DNA of 64,000 nucleotides from Isochrysis galbana (Eukaryota > Haptophyta > Isochrysidales > Isochrysidaceae), in NCBI GenBank assembly GCA_018136815.1, contig CM030940.1:2649915-2713914 (forward strand), read 5' to 3'. The notes beneath the pieces were generated by a model. It was not told the origin of the DNA. It made no database searches and worked only from the letters and a program-made list of their open reading frames with translations. Below are positions 11,643 through 21,981 of this stretch, in pieces. The stretch's first letter is position 1. Every line of letters starts with the position of its first letter. Both the position numbers and the translations under genes were made by a program.

Positions 11643-12205
11643 CGAGGTGGACGAGGAGGTGGACGAGGAGGTGGGAGTCGATGATAAGCCATGAGTGCAC
11701 TTGCGTGGGGGCCTTGCTACGTGAAGGGCACGACGATTTCCTCGCGCTGCTGTGCTCACTGGCCGCCTCTCGCTGTTCCCAAATGGTGTGTTCGCTGCAC
11801 CTTGGGCGTGCCTGTCGCTCTCATTTCAGGCATGAAGTTCAAAGAGCCAGCTCGCTTCTCTTCAACGCCTCATGTGTCAGTTCGGCAATGCTCGGATAAA
11901 GCCCGCGCTGAGGATGCCGTAGTCCACCTGTGGCGGTCCACTTACCAATTGCGCGTTCCCCCTGATGCCCGACGTTTAAGGCTCATGGATGAGAAAGAGC
12001 GCGCGTTAGCTACCGTTATTGGCTTTTGTGTCAGAGTGGTTAAGATCCGACGAGCGTTGTGTGGTGCCGTCGTGTCATCGTTTTCGCTATGACTGCGGAG
12101 GCAGTGGACAATAACACCGGGACCCCCATCACATTATTACAGATGCGACGACAAATATGCAAGACTGCTCCGCACAAGTGGTACCCGCGGCTGAGCCGGT
12201 GTACA
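11643..12205. other. 3' UTR/intergenic of eIF4G, no gene seen
   Basis: It begins with GACGAGGTGGACGAG-type triplet repeats that continue the acidic-tail composition. Short ORFs downstream show no recognisable domain. Confidence 0.5.
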
Positions 12206-12430
12206 TCGAAAAAAAAAACCTTTTAAAATTCTCGCCTCGCGCGTGGCCATGGGGTTAACTACTGTAGCCACGCCCATTTTCCCTTCCTCTCCCTCACTTC
12301 CCGCCTTGCGGCGACTCCCCTCATGCTCTACTTAGGGGCCCAGGTTGCGGGGGGGGCGGGGGCGGGCGGGGTGCACCGGCCCCCGGTGGTCTGTTCTCGC
12401 CTTCCTCCTGTGCCTCCGGGTGGCCCGTTG
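12206..12430 (+). repeat. Repeat B, copy 2 (diverged)
   Basis: It opens with an A-run plus CCTTTTAAAATTCTCGCC, keeps the spacing of repeat B and ends in GTGCACCGGCCCCCGGTGGTC...CCTTCCTCCTGTG. That end matches the segment at 3850-3900. Diverged from copies 1 and 3. Confidence 0.55.
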
Positions 12431-13082
12431 GAACTGTCTTGCGGACGCTGTTGTCTCGTCGTTGGTGAGTTGTCTTTCGCTTGTCGCGCTGTCGTTTTCG
12501 CGTGTGTCTTGTTCGGGGAGAGAGGTGTGCTCCGACCTCAAGCGAGTTTCTCGGCGAGGCCGAGTGCTGTCGCCACGAGGCCGAGGTTGTCGCTCATTTG
12601 CAGTTTGCCCTTGGCGTCTTCTGTAAATATTGGTGCGCAGAGCTCCGACGGCCGACGGTTTTTTGATCTTAGGTTTTCTGCCCCGGGCCGCCGTGCGTGT
12701 GCGCTCTAGGCGGTGGGCGTCTAGTGGGGCAAGCCCCCTCACCAGGGTAGTGAACCTTATTTATCAGCGTGGACTCTAGATCTAGAGTTGGTATGTAGTG
12801 GTATTCGTATGGCTCGAATTCTACTCTGTAGAAGTCTCTTATTATGTATCTCCAAGCTACTATCTCCCGGATTGGGTGCTACGCAGATTCGACCGGAGGG
12901 GCGTTGGCGCGTTTGCCTGCAACTAAACTAGAACTAAATAAAACTATTGACTATGGATTGACATCTAGCCGCACTTACCATACTACGAACCCTTACTCAC
13001 TATCACTCTCACTCACGGAAAAGAAGGCTCTCACCTACTCCGAGAGGTTTGCAGCGTGCAGTACGAAGAAGCGCACGAACAA
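12431..13082. other. Intergenic, no gene seen
   Basis: T/C-rich sequence with no recognisable coding. Reading frame for the next gene is open from 12969 without an ATG before 13083, so an upstream exon or a non-ATG start cannot be excluded. Confidence 0.5.
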
Positions 13083-13940
13083 ATGAAGGTAGCCAACGAT
13101 GAATTCTTGGTAGCATGTTTGAAGGACGAGGGAGAGCTGGGCGGCATCACCAAGGCTCTGAATATTGACTGTCACACAATCCAACTCCCACTGGACGACG
13201 ATGGTGCCTTTCGCAGGGCTGCGCTGCAGGCACTCGTGCACACCGTCGGGGCCGTCTGCATGCTGCACGATGGGTCGCTGCAGATGAAGACGGACGGGCT
13301 TGGGTTCACCCTCCGTGGCGGCTGGGGCGCGCCCTACCCACACGTCAATGCGCCCATCTTCGAAGGCTGGAAGCAGAAGGGATGTGTGCTGACGCTCGAC
13401 GCTGCAGCACTCTCCTTGATCAACCACAACACCGCCACATGCGAGCCCTTCATAAGCCTTACCGTCATGAACAAGTCCATCATAAGGCGTCTCTCTTTCG
13501 CTGGATTTCGCCACATGGAGTCGACGGTGCAGGACAGCACGTGCCTGCAGCTCATCTTCGTTGACTTCCTCTTCAAGTACGACCTGCACTCCCACTTCAC
13601 ATACCACGAAGATCTTCGGCACGGAAAGTCGGCGGTCTTCACGGCAGTTGTTAAGCTTACAGCAGATGAAAGCAGCCTTCACGTCGCCGGCGCTGCAGCG
13701 CCCGCTGTTTTCAAGGAGATTGGTGACGCCCATGTGCTACTGTCTCGCATGTACCACAGGTCTGGCGCAAGCACTGCTCGCACAGTGCTGGCTGTCTTCT
13801 TCTACAAGATCGGCAGGGAGCGCACGCGTCTGGAATCAGCCGGAGTCGAGACGGACGAACAGCACGAGGAAACGCAGCAGGGTGAAATAGCGGAGGGAGC
13901 ATGTTCGAGCGACAGCGACAACAACGTGCCCAGCCTCTGA
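13083..13940 (+). CDS. Putative Fe(II)/2-oxoglutarate oxygenase-like (DSBH) protein
   Basis: An intronless ORF of 285 residues from the first ATG. I do not recognise the family by sequence. The C-terminal half has the layout of a double-stranded beta-helix oxygenase: HED at residues 175-177 (HxD), then a pair of beta-like strands (FTAVVKL), then a GDAHVLLSRMYHRSG segment with a distal His at 225, and Arg 233 in a strand ARTVLAVFF. In 2OG/Fe(II) oxygenases the HxD...H triad binds iron and the Arg binds 2-oxoglutarate. The N-terminal half (GLGFTLRGGWGAPYPH) is unassigned, and the last 40 residues are acidic and disordered. It lies between repeat B and a hAT element, so it could itself be transposon-borne. 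The substrate is unknown and the assignment rests on motif spacing only. Confidence 0.5.
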   Translation: MKVANDEFLVACLKDEGELGGITKALNIDCHTIQLPLDDDGAFRRAALQALVHTVGAVCMLHDGSLQMKTDGLGFTLRGGWGAPYPHVNAPIFEGWKQKGCVLTLDAAALSLINHNTATCEPFISLTVMNKSIIRRLSFAGFRHMESTVQDSTCLQLIFVDFLFKYDLHSHFTYHEDLRHGKSAVFTAVVKLTADESSLHVAGAAAPAVFKEIGDAHVLLSRMYHRSGASTARTVLAVFFYKIGRERTRLESAGVETDEQHEETQQGEIAEGACSSDSDNNVPSL

Positions 13941-14547
13941 AAATGGGCCCCCCGCTGGCTTCATGTGTTCAGCGCGGGGCTGTTGTGTTGCTGCTGCACT
14001 TCCACTGCTGCGCTTCCCATGTCCGCATAAGTGAATGAATCAGCTTGAGGATCTTGTATTGAATAGAACGGGTGTGTGCGCGCGGGATTTGATGTGCGCG
14101 CGCGGGCTCCGCAGCTGTATGTGGCGTCGATGCCGCAGTTGGAGTGAAGGAGTGTGCGTGCAGTGCAGGTGCCTGCTTATTTTTTCCGACAACATGGGTG
14201 GTGTGCCCCACCACTTGATCAATTTTGGCTCTCAACTTGCAATCCCACGCGAGCACGATCAACAGCCACCTTGGCGGGCTACTGGCCGCCCAGCGCGCCC
14301 CGTTCACCGTGTCTTCACCTGCACCTGCAGTTCCTGCACTCTCACCTTCACCTGCACCTTCACTGAAGAAAAAACTTCGGACCAGCACCTTCCCAGTTGG
14401 AAAAATTTTTTATTGAAAGGGGGAGCAGAGACAGAGACAGTTCGCTCGTACGTATGGAGGAACGGACTCCCCCGGCATTTGAATGCTTTCCGGCATTTGG
14501 GGTGGCCCTCCATGTGGAATCGAATGAATGCAAGCCGCTTGAAGCCA
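13941..14547. other. Intergenic, no gene seen
   Basis: No supported coding sequence. There are short repeats of CACCTGCACCT near 14320-14360. It ends at the target duplication of the hAT element. Confidence 0.5.
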
Positions 14548-14555
14548 AGGCCAAC

Positions 14556-15469
14556 CAAGGCTCACCTACAATACTGAGAGTACAAATGATTACTAAAGGT
14601 CGCCAGTAATGTGGCATGGACTACTCTGTGACCCGAGTAATCATAGGTTGATTACTCTCGGGGGTCGAGTAATCACGTTTTTAGTAATGTAATGCATTAC
14701 CGGTATGTATTTGCCTTCACTAAATAAAAACTATTCTTTATACATTGTACCCAGAACTCGCAACTCAGAACTCGCAACTCGCAACTCGTGTTCGGCCCTC
14801 CCCTCCCTCCGCGCCGCTTGCTGCCATGCCTGGAGGTCGAGGCCGGGGCCGCATGCGCAATGCTCGCATCACAGGGCAATTCTTGCCTGAAATTCGCAAC
14901 CGGGGCTCCGTCATTGGCGAGCAAGTCGCAGTTCCCGGCAGCTATTGGGAGGGAAGGATGACGGCTGAGGAGCGCAACACGAAATACCTCTGCACGGTCC
15001 TTGCATACGACCCCCTCTACAAGCCCATCACCCGGGCTCCGGGGGCATACTGGAAGCTGCAAGAGATGGGCATCACGGGCACTGGTAGTCTTGAGTTGGA
15101 TTGTATGTATGTAAATGATCTTCGTCAATTTTAATCATCAATTGCAATGTGAATGCGAATGTGGCGCCAATGCACAATGCAGCCAGAATGCAGCTGCAGC
15201 GCCTGGGAACTGGGAACTAGGAACTAGTCACTGGAACTAGTAACCCTAGCTAGGGCTAGGGATAACACAGGGCGCTCACACTTTCACGCTGCGCTGTAGT
15301 GAAGAGCGGGGGTAGTAATCGTTAGTTAGGCAATACTTTAAGGCTTTTTGAGGAGAGTAATGCCGCCCCTGATTACTTTGTGGGTGGAGTAATCGGCCCA
15401 TGATTACTTTGGCAAGCCCAGTAATGTGGGGGAGTAATGCATTACTCTCAGTATTGTAGGTGAGCCTTG
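14556..15469 (+). mobile_element. Non-autonomous hAT element with 8-bp TSD
   Basis: Terminal inverted repeats of 27 bp begin CAAGGCTCACCTAC at 14556 and end with the complement at 15469. They are flanked by perfect 8-bp copies of AGGCCAAC (14548-14555 and 15470-15477). An 8-bp duplication with CA(A/G)GG ends is diagnostic of the hAT superfamily. Subterminal regions on both sides hold several AGTAATC/GATTACT motifs, the likely transposase-binding sites. There is no transposase inside. The interior carries a short GC-rich ORF. Confidence 0.9.
14826..15134 (+). CDS. Short ORF carried inside the hAT element
   Basis: 102 residues with an Arg/Gly-rich start (GGRGRGR). I do not recognise a domain. 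It is more GC-rich than the element's ends and begins 60 bp after AACTCGC tandem repeats (14755-14790), so it may be a captured fragment of a host first exon. It could be non-functional. Confidence 0.3.
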   Translation: MPGGRGRGRMRNARITGQFLPEIRNRGSVIGEQVAVPGSYWEGRMTAEERNTKYLCTVLAYDPLYKPITRAPGAYWKLQEMGITGTGSLELDCMYVNDLRQF

Positions 15470-15477
15470 AGGCCAAC

Positions 15478-15773
15478 AACAACAACAACAAACAAACAAA
15501 CAAACACACGGCAACGCATCTACCTGTGTATAGTATCTATTGCAGTTGCAGTTGCCTTCCGGTGTCCTATGGGCATAGCTATAATAGCTAGAAACATCTC
15601 TCACAAAAAATAATAGAATATCACACACTCCTACTTGGCATGCTATTTATATGCCCTGTCCAACAACCACATCAATCAACAAACGTCGACATGTCAGCAT
15701 TACCTGTTATGTCACAGTTTGTTGGGTGCTTGGCCGCTCTCCTTGCACTATCCCCGAATTGTTGTATCCAACT
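15478..15773. other. Intergenic, simple repeat at its start
   Basis: (AAC)n and (AAAC)n microsatellite at 15476-15507. Otherwise nothing recognisable. Confidence 0.5.
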
Positions 15774-16013
15774 CCGCCCGTGGTGCCGGCAAGACAAGAC
15801 ACGATAAAGAAGTATACACCCATTCACAATCCACGCCGAACCTCCGAAACAGTGCGCACGATAGAAGCCGGTCCTGAACGTCGTACAACAATGCCGCCCG
15901 TGGTGCCGGCAAGACAAGACACGATAAAGAAGTATACACCCATTCACAATCCACGCTGAACCTCCGAAACAGTACGCACGATAGAAGCCGGTCCTGAACG
16001 TCGTACAACAATG
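15774..16013. repeat. Tandem duplication, two 120-bp units
   Basis: 15774-15893 and 15894-16013 are almost identical (two visible substitutions). The period is exactly 120 bp, so the duplication keeps any reading frame. It overlaps the 3' part of the minus-strand ORF below. Confidence 0.9.
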
Positions 16014-16597
16014 GGATGCCATTTGAGCAAGATCGGGTAGAGCTTCTCACGCCCTTCCAGTCCTAGTCCCCGATAAAGGTATTTCATGAGAATATCGCAC
16101 CTGCCATGGTGACAAAGCCATGCCGTTGGGGAGCATCTTCTGTGGAAAGGTATACGAGCTATGTAGCACGTGCAGAGTGCGAGTACTACAGACCATGCGC
16201 ACTCATCCAGGGTTAGCGTCCTCACAGCCGTGCAGAGTGCGAGTGCTACAGGCCATGCGCACTCATCCAGGGTTAGCGTCCTCACAGCAGCCTCGATCTC
16301 CGTGTCTTGGATGATGGTCAGCGCCTTAGCGACCACTTCAAACGCTGCCACCTTGACGCTTGTGGTTTTAGTTGCGTACGGAGGGTCAGTCAATGAGAGC
16401 CGAAGAGCAGACACCGGATCAGACCTGAAGACGGATCCATCATGGTAGAAATGAGATGGCAGGCGTCCGGATGAGCTTTACGCGATGAGAGGCACTCACC
16501 GGAGTAGCGGAGTAACGGAGGCATCTCGAGACCGCACAGCTGCCATCAATTCACCATCGTCTGTCTGCACGAATGGTGGCAAGGCCTCCTCGGCCAT
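15944..16597 (-). CDS. Helical-repeat-like protein fragment, two exons
   Basis: On the minus strand 16597-16500 splices to 16424-15944 (donor GTGAGT, acceptor CTTCAG) and the frame is kept. The joined piece reads ...SVTPLLRSDPVSALRLSLTD..., which looks like an alpha-helical repeat protein of ARM/HEAT type. The frame is also open upstream of the ATG, so this is probably an internal part of a longer gene. A 60-bp in-frame tandem duplication at about 16170-16289 gives two 20-residue repeats (AVRTLTLDECAW.. twice). The 3' third overlaps the 120-bp tandem repeat and looks unlike the rest. It is probably a decaying gene or fragment and no function is assigned. Confidence 0.4.
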
Positions 16598-16683
16598 CGT
16601 GCCCACCAGCCACCTCGCGTACGGCGCTGCTGCGGCAAATGTAACAAGCTGTGAAATTCCTCGATTTTTGGTCTCTCACTTCT

Positions 16684-16854
16684 CACCCCCCCCCCCCCCG
16701 AGAGCTCGCTCGCCTCCCCAGTAAAAAATCTGCGAGTTTCCCCTCTCTCTCTCTCTCTCTCTCTCCTACTCTCGCTGTCTCTACTCTCTCTCTAACTGTA
16801 CCACTCTATCTACCTCTTTCTCTCTCCCTCCCACACACACACCCTCCTCTCCCA

Positions 16855-16944
<90 letters not shown>

Positions 16945-17125
16945 ACTGCCTCGCTCCACGTCTCCGTCTCTCTCTCCTTTTGCTCGCCCCCCGGTCATCT
17001 TCTTCTCTTGTGCTGCTATATCATCTCTCACCCTCCAACATTCCGGTCCTCCTCCCCTTCTTACTTCGCCTATCTAACCCTCTACTCTCTCTCCTCTCTC
17101 TCCTCTCTCTCTTTTCAGCTCAATT
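16684..17125 (+). repeat. C-run and (CT)n polypyrimidine tract upstream of hexokinase
   Basis: A C-run at about 16687-16700 is followed by long (CT)n blocks, the longest at about 16858-16941. The tract covers most of the 500 bp before the hexokinase ATG. The minus-strand fragment at 15944-16597 diverges from the same region. Confidence 0.9.
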
Positions 17126-17197
17126 CTCTCTGCTTACATCATCACCCCGTGCCCCTCCTCCATCGTGCCCGACGGCTTTTTGCGCCGCACCGCGCCG

Positions 17198-18886
17198 ATG
17201 CTGCGCACCCTTCTCTCCCGCCGAGCTCTCGGGGCGGCGGCGGCGGCAGCAGCAGGAGGCTCGGCCGCGGCGTGTGCGCTCGCGCCCGACCAGGTAGACC
17301 ACGTCCATTTCACCCAGCGCCCACAGGACAAGTGGATCGAGGTGGAGCAGCGCCGGCGCGCTGACACCGTAGCACAGCACCAGCCCTTTGCTTACTCCAA
17401 GGCTCTTCGCACTCTGCGCGTCGCCTACAGCCTGTCTACCGAGTCGATCCGCGGCCTCCAGGACCTCTTCATCGCTGAGGCCAAGGCGGGCCTCGCGGGC
17501 CAAGCTAGCTCGATGCGGATGCTGCCCACATTTGTGAACAAGCGCGTCACAGGCCAAGAGAAGGGAGATTTCTATGCGCTGGATCTGGGTGGCACAAACT
17601 TCCGTGTGCTCAAACTGACGCTGGAGGGCGACGGTAAAGTCGGGCCGGTGATGCAGGCCAAGTTCAAGATCCCAGACAACATCAAGAAGGGGACGGGGAA
17701 GGAACTGTTTGGCTTCCTAGCCGATTCTGTGGCCACCTTCCTTGCAAAAGGTGCGACGCCAAATGGTGCACGTTTGGTTGGGAGACGCATGTCATCCATC
17801 AATTCGTAGATGGCTGCCATATGAGAGTCCGTGCGGGAGGCCGGGTTTCCCATGACCAGGATGTGGTGGCGACTTCTGCTCACGTCTTGATCCTTTGTTC
17901 CGTGTCTCTGCTCTCAAGATTGTGGCGGCAACCCAAATGGTGACCTCGGCTTCACATTCTCTTTCCCCACGGAGCAGACGGCCATCAACGCTGGCACCCT
18001 CATTACCTGGAACAAAGACTTTGCGGCTAGTGGGGTCATTGGTAATGACGTGGTTACATTGCTCCAGGAGGAGCTCATCGAGCGTGGCATCAAGATGCGC
18101 GTGTGCGCGCTTGCTAACGACACAGTTGGCACCATGGAGGCAGCAGCTTACCGCTTTCCGGATACCGCAATGGGGGTGATTCTCGGGACTGGCACAAATG
18201 CTGCCTATCTGGAGAAGACCAGCAACGTTAGCAAGTGGTCAGGCCCCGCGTGCGATGAAATGGTTATCAACACAGAATGGGGCAATCTGAACATGACCAC
18301 TCTCATGAACAGCTACGATGTTGCAGTGGATTTGGCATCAGACAACCCAAGCGCGCAACGGCTCGAAAAGATGCTCTCAGGCATGTATTTGGGTGAGCTC
18401 ACTCGTGTCACCCTATCCGATTCCGTCGTAATGAGCGCGTTCTCTGCGGATTGCGCGGCGGAGATGAAGGTTGCCTTCAAAACTAAGCTCTCCCTCCCGA
18501 CCGCTTCCATGGCGGCAATGGAGGCGGACACGTCGCCAAGTCTCAGCGAAGTTGGGCGTGTTCTCAGCGAGGCAGGCGTTGTGTCCAGCACACTGGCCGA
18601 CCGGGTGCTCGTGCGCGAGGCGTGCGTGTGCGTGTCCACGAGAGCTGCCCTTCTTGCTGCAACTGGCGTATCCTCGCTACTTGAATTGAGCGGCCATACA
18701 AACAAATGCACCGTTGCTGTGGACGGTACCGTGTTTGAATGCTATCCCTTCTTCAAGGAACGAATGGAACGCGGGCTTGAGATCGTCTTGGGGGAACAGC
18801 GCGCCCACGCCATCGACCTTATCTTGGCCAAAGATGGCTCGGGCGTTGGCGCAGCTATCATCGCCGCCATCACTCGAACTGAGTAG
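17198..18886 (+). CDS. Hexokinase
   Basis: Exons 17198-17750 and 17919-18886 join through an intron GTGCGA...CTCAAG to 506 residues, a normal single-unit hexokinase length. The enzyme phosphorylates glucose and other hexoses with ATP as the first step of glycolysis. Visible signatures are the phosphate-1 loop LDLGGTNFRV (about residue 128), GFTFSFP with the sugar-binding region, NDTVGTMEA with the catalytic Asp 252, LGTGTNAAY (about 274), and the C-terminal VDGTVFECYPFF and DGSGVGAA phosphate loops. The ATG chosen is the first in frame after the CT tract. The N-terminus (LLSRRALG followed by a run of Ala and Gly) could be a mitochondrial presequence or membrane anchor; I cannot tell which. 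Confidence 0.94.
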
Positions 18887-19655
18887 GATCGATCGTCGAA
18901 CCGATTCATTGCCACGTCTGATGACGAGGCATCACTAGTAAGTGTGATTGTTTTGCGCACCACCTATTCTGCTCTTTCCCAACACCTACTTTCGAACGTC
19001 GGCGATCAGACACGTTTCAGTGATCATCGATGGAGGTGAAGGCCATGGCAATAGAACTCAATAGCGGCATATTTTGCGTGTGCAACAAATAAATGGGTCC
19101 AACCACCTGCAAGACTTTTGTAGTGCACGGTCTGTAGCTACTACTCGCCGCTGTCGTAGATATGCCCTACAGTGCGCGACCGACGAATTGCTTGGGTTTC
19201 AGGTAAGCAAGCGATCGCTGAGCTCAAGCGCAGCCCACTCAGAGTCAGCGTCGTAATCACCAAAACTAAAACGAGCCTCAGCCGGAGATCATAAACCCCA
19301 GCTGGAGACCATAAGCAAAAGCCATAAATAGCGACATTGTGCCATTGCCATCGTTGTATTTGTCAATGTGATTGTTAATTGTCTAGGTCTAGGAGCAAGT
19401 AATGGCTAGGGACGGGCCAGGATTTCGGATTTTTTTTTCGAAATTTGGGCTCATTTTCCGAGCGTCGATTTCGTTCGAAATTTCGCGAAATTTGGGCCGT
19501 CTAAGGGACATGGACACACTCCCAAGGGCCAAGGGGGGACGGGGGTCGATGGGCAATAAATATACTACTATTCGGGGGGGGGGGGGGGCGGGAATGATTG
19601 GCGCGAAATTCCCGACGCGTGACGCGCGACAAAACCGCGGCTTTTCACGTATCCT
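18887..19655. other. Intergenic, no gene seen
   Basis: No supported ORF. There are degenerate AT-rich stretches and a G-run at about 19577-19589. Confidence 0.5.
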
Positions 19656-19880
19656 CCATCATGAGTTGGAGTTGGAGTTGGTGGCTGGTGGAGGGCATAC
19701 CACTCTCAGCTTCCAACTTGGTCGCGAGGTGCCCGTATTTCTTTTGCTTTGTCACCTAACTTCCGCGTCGTGTGAGCGCGCGTTTTTGTTATTGAAGTGC
19801 ATGTTTGGAGGCGTGCAAATGAATTCGTTGTCCGATTAGCTCCAGTGTGCTGCGCATTGATGCTCTGGTACAACCAACGT
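19656..19880 (+). pseudogene. hAT transposase C-terminal remnant
   Basis: The frame reads ...FLLLCHLTSASCERAFLLLK then CMFGGVQMNSLSD and a TAG, and in the same frame continues LQCAALMLWYNQRD. It matches the hAT C-terminal dimerisation region of the transposase at 26819-27958 (CLSPNSACCERVFSLMQ, CMFGGNRASSLAD, ..RFNCNQR). The premature TAG at about 19837 and the missing N-terminal parts mark it as a dead copy. Confidence 0.65.
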
Positions 19881-21981
19881 GACACGTGCTGAATGATGAC
19901 AAGTGAGGTCTGACTCGTGGCTTGTAGTTTGTTTATCAGAGCGTAAATTACTGAATCAGAGTAATGTATGTAGTTATAATAGTGTCGCATCCGCGATCGA
20001 CTTCCGACCTTAGGCGTCTTCGAGCCCAGTCGTTCTTGTTGCCGCGGAGTTTTACTCGTAAATTGTAGAACTCTTCATTCGTAACTCGCCCCTCGCTCCT
20101 TGCCGTTGCGCCCCTTTGTGGCCCGTCTCGCTCCTGTTTCGCTCCTTTGCACCTTGGGCCTTGCTCTGCCTTTGGTCCCTCCTTGCTGTCGTTCCCCCGC
20201 GCTCGTTCTCGCTCTCGTCGTAGGTGTTCGTCGCTGCGGACCTTTCCCCCGCGCGAAGCCTACCCTCTCGCCCCTTTCGGTTTACGCACGTAGATTCCCT
20301 CCTTACTTTCTACCTACTCGTTCGCGGTAACCGCCGTTCGCCGTCGGCTATTCCGTCGCATCGTCGCTCTCTTGTCGGCGTTCTCTTCCTTGTTTCCTTC
20401 CTTCTGTGTCTTCCCCGCCCAGGTGGGAAAAATACGTTAGTGTGGAGGAATGTTGGGTGAAAGTCGAGTGTGCGTGTCTCGGATTGTTGTCGGACTCGTC
20501 GGATTGGTATCCTGTCGGCCTCTGTCGCCTTCGTCCCTCGCCCCAGTCGCTCCTCGCTCCCTCGTTCTCGCTCTCGCTCTCGCTCAGTCGTAACAAGCAA
20601 TCTTACAACACCAACCAAATCCACTCACTCACCCACTCATGAATATTTCGGCATGATCACGAGCCTTTTTCGTTATATTCCATCTTCTATGTTCGTCGTG
20701 GTCGCGTAAGGCTTGCAGATTCGGATTCTCCCTGGACTCAAGTCCTGGTTCGCCGATTTTCGTCTCGAAATTCGAAGATTTGAGTTTTATTTTTACTGTT
20801 GCTTGTTATCTTGTTATGGTAATTGTCCACGCGTTTAAGTAAGTAATGGAGGTGGCAGAACTGGGCCCCTCGCATTCAGATCCCCCCCCCCCCCCCCCCT
20901 CCGCAGATTTCCTTCCTTCCCTCTCTCCCCCTCCCCTTCTGCCTTCTGCGCCCACCTCATATGTCTCTGTCTGACTTCTGTCTTCTGTCTCTGTCTCATC
21001 CGGTGCCGTCGCCGCTTTCCCTTTGCTTGCGCTTGCGCTTGCCCGACTGTCCCCTTCCGCGCCCCCCCCCCCCCTGCCCCTGCGCTTGCGCGCTTCCCTC
21101 CCGCCTCGCGTACTCCCACCCCCCCTTTTTACTTTTTATATCCATGTTCGGCCCGCTCTAGAAGTAAGGTGTTAACGTGTTAACAGTGTTAACATGTTAA
21201 CACCCACCACTTTCGCCACTAACACTACCAATCTATGTAGCTATAGTCCACTAACACTACCAGCCTATGTAGCTGTGGGCCACTACCAGGTTGAAACACG
21301 TTTGGTATGGCCGGTGGGTGTTCACAGCCTTACCGCCTTCCTCTGCTGACGGGCTTCTGCCCGTCAGCACCTCTGAAGTGGCCTCCCTCGCCGCGCCTGC
21401 CGCCGGCTTTGCCCCTTCCTCATTGCCCTCAGGCCCTATGGGCCATCCCAATTCGTCACAATCCTCCCATCCTCCCAAAATAGACCTCCATGGGCCGGAC
21501 AAGGCGGGGGGAGTCACTCACCGACGCCATGGATTTTCGTGGGGTAGAGGGGGTTCGCGCGCGCGGGGGGGGGGGGGGGTGTCTGGGGGGCAGGTAAGGG
21601 GGGTCCCTGGGGAATCCTTGGACACCCAGGAGGGATGAAAAATAGTGGTTAAAAAGCGTGAGTGACCGGCCTATGGCTAGCTTCGCGTTAGAGAGAGAGA
21701 GAGGGAGAGCTTGGGCGGTGCGGGGCGCGCGACTCGGTGGCGGAGGGGAAGAGGCGAGGCTCGCGGCTCCTGCTGTGGTTTTTTTCTTCTTTCCTCCGGT
21801 CTATATGCGCCCCCTCGCTGCTCCGTTGCCGTTCACTAGCGCAAACTAAAGCTCGCTGGTCATGAAATCCTAATGCTGAGTTTTTTTTTGATGAGATCCT
21901 CGACCGATCGGGGCGCGCGGTAGTTCAAAAAAAGGGGAGGTTGGGAGAGGGGGCGGGCGTCGCTCCACTCGGGGCGCGGCG
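19881..21981. other. Long intergenic region without a supported gene
   Basis: It is T/C-rich from 20090 to 20600 and has a C-run at about 20881-20899. It also has a TTAAC-rich palindromic block and a 35-bp tandem repeat at 21170-21290, and a G-run at about 21566-21580. The ORFs present are low-complexity and show no domains. Confidence 0.5.
21168..21290. repeat. GTTAAC-type palindromes plus 35-bp tandem repeat
   Basis: 21168-21204 contains GTTAACGTGTTAACAG and ACATGTTAACACC, overlapping palindromes. It is followed by two copies of CACTAACACTACCA(A/G)(T/C)CTATGTAGCT. Possible transposon end or regulatory cluster; function unknown. Confidence 0.6.

Noticed and set aside
15774-16289. CRISPR-like array
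   Set aside because: Only two contiguous units of each repeat with no spacers, in eukaryotic DNA; simple tandem duplication.
20100-20642. ORFs in the T/C-rich stretch
   Set aside because: Composition-driven, Leu/Pro/Arg/Ser-rich, no domain, and both strands are open.
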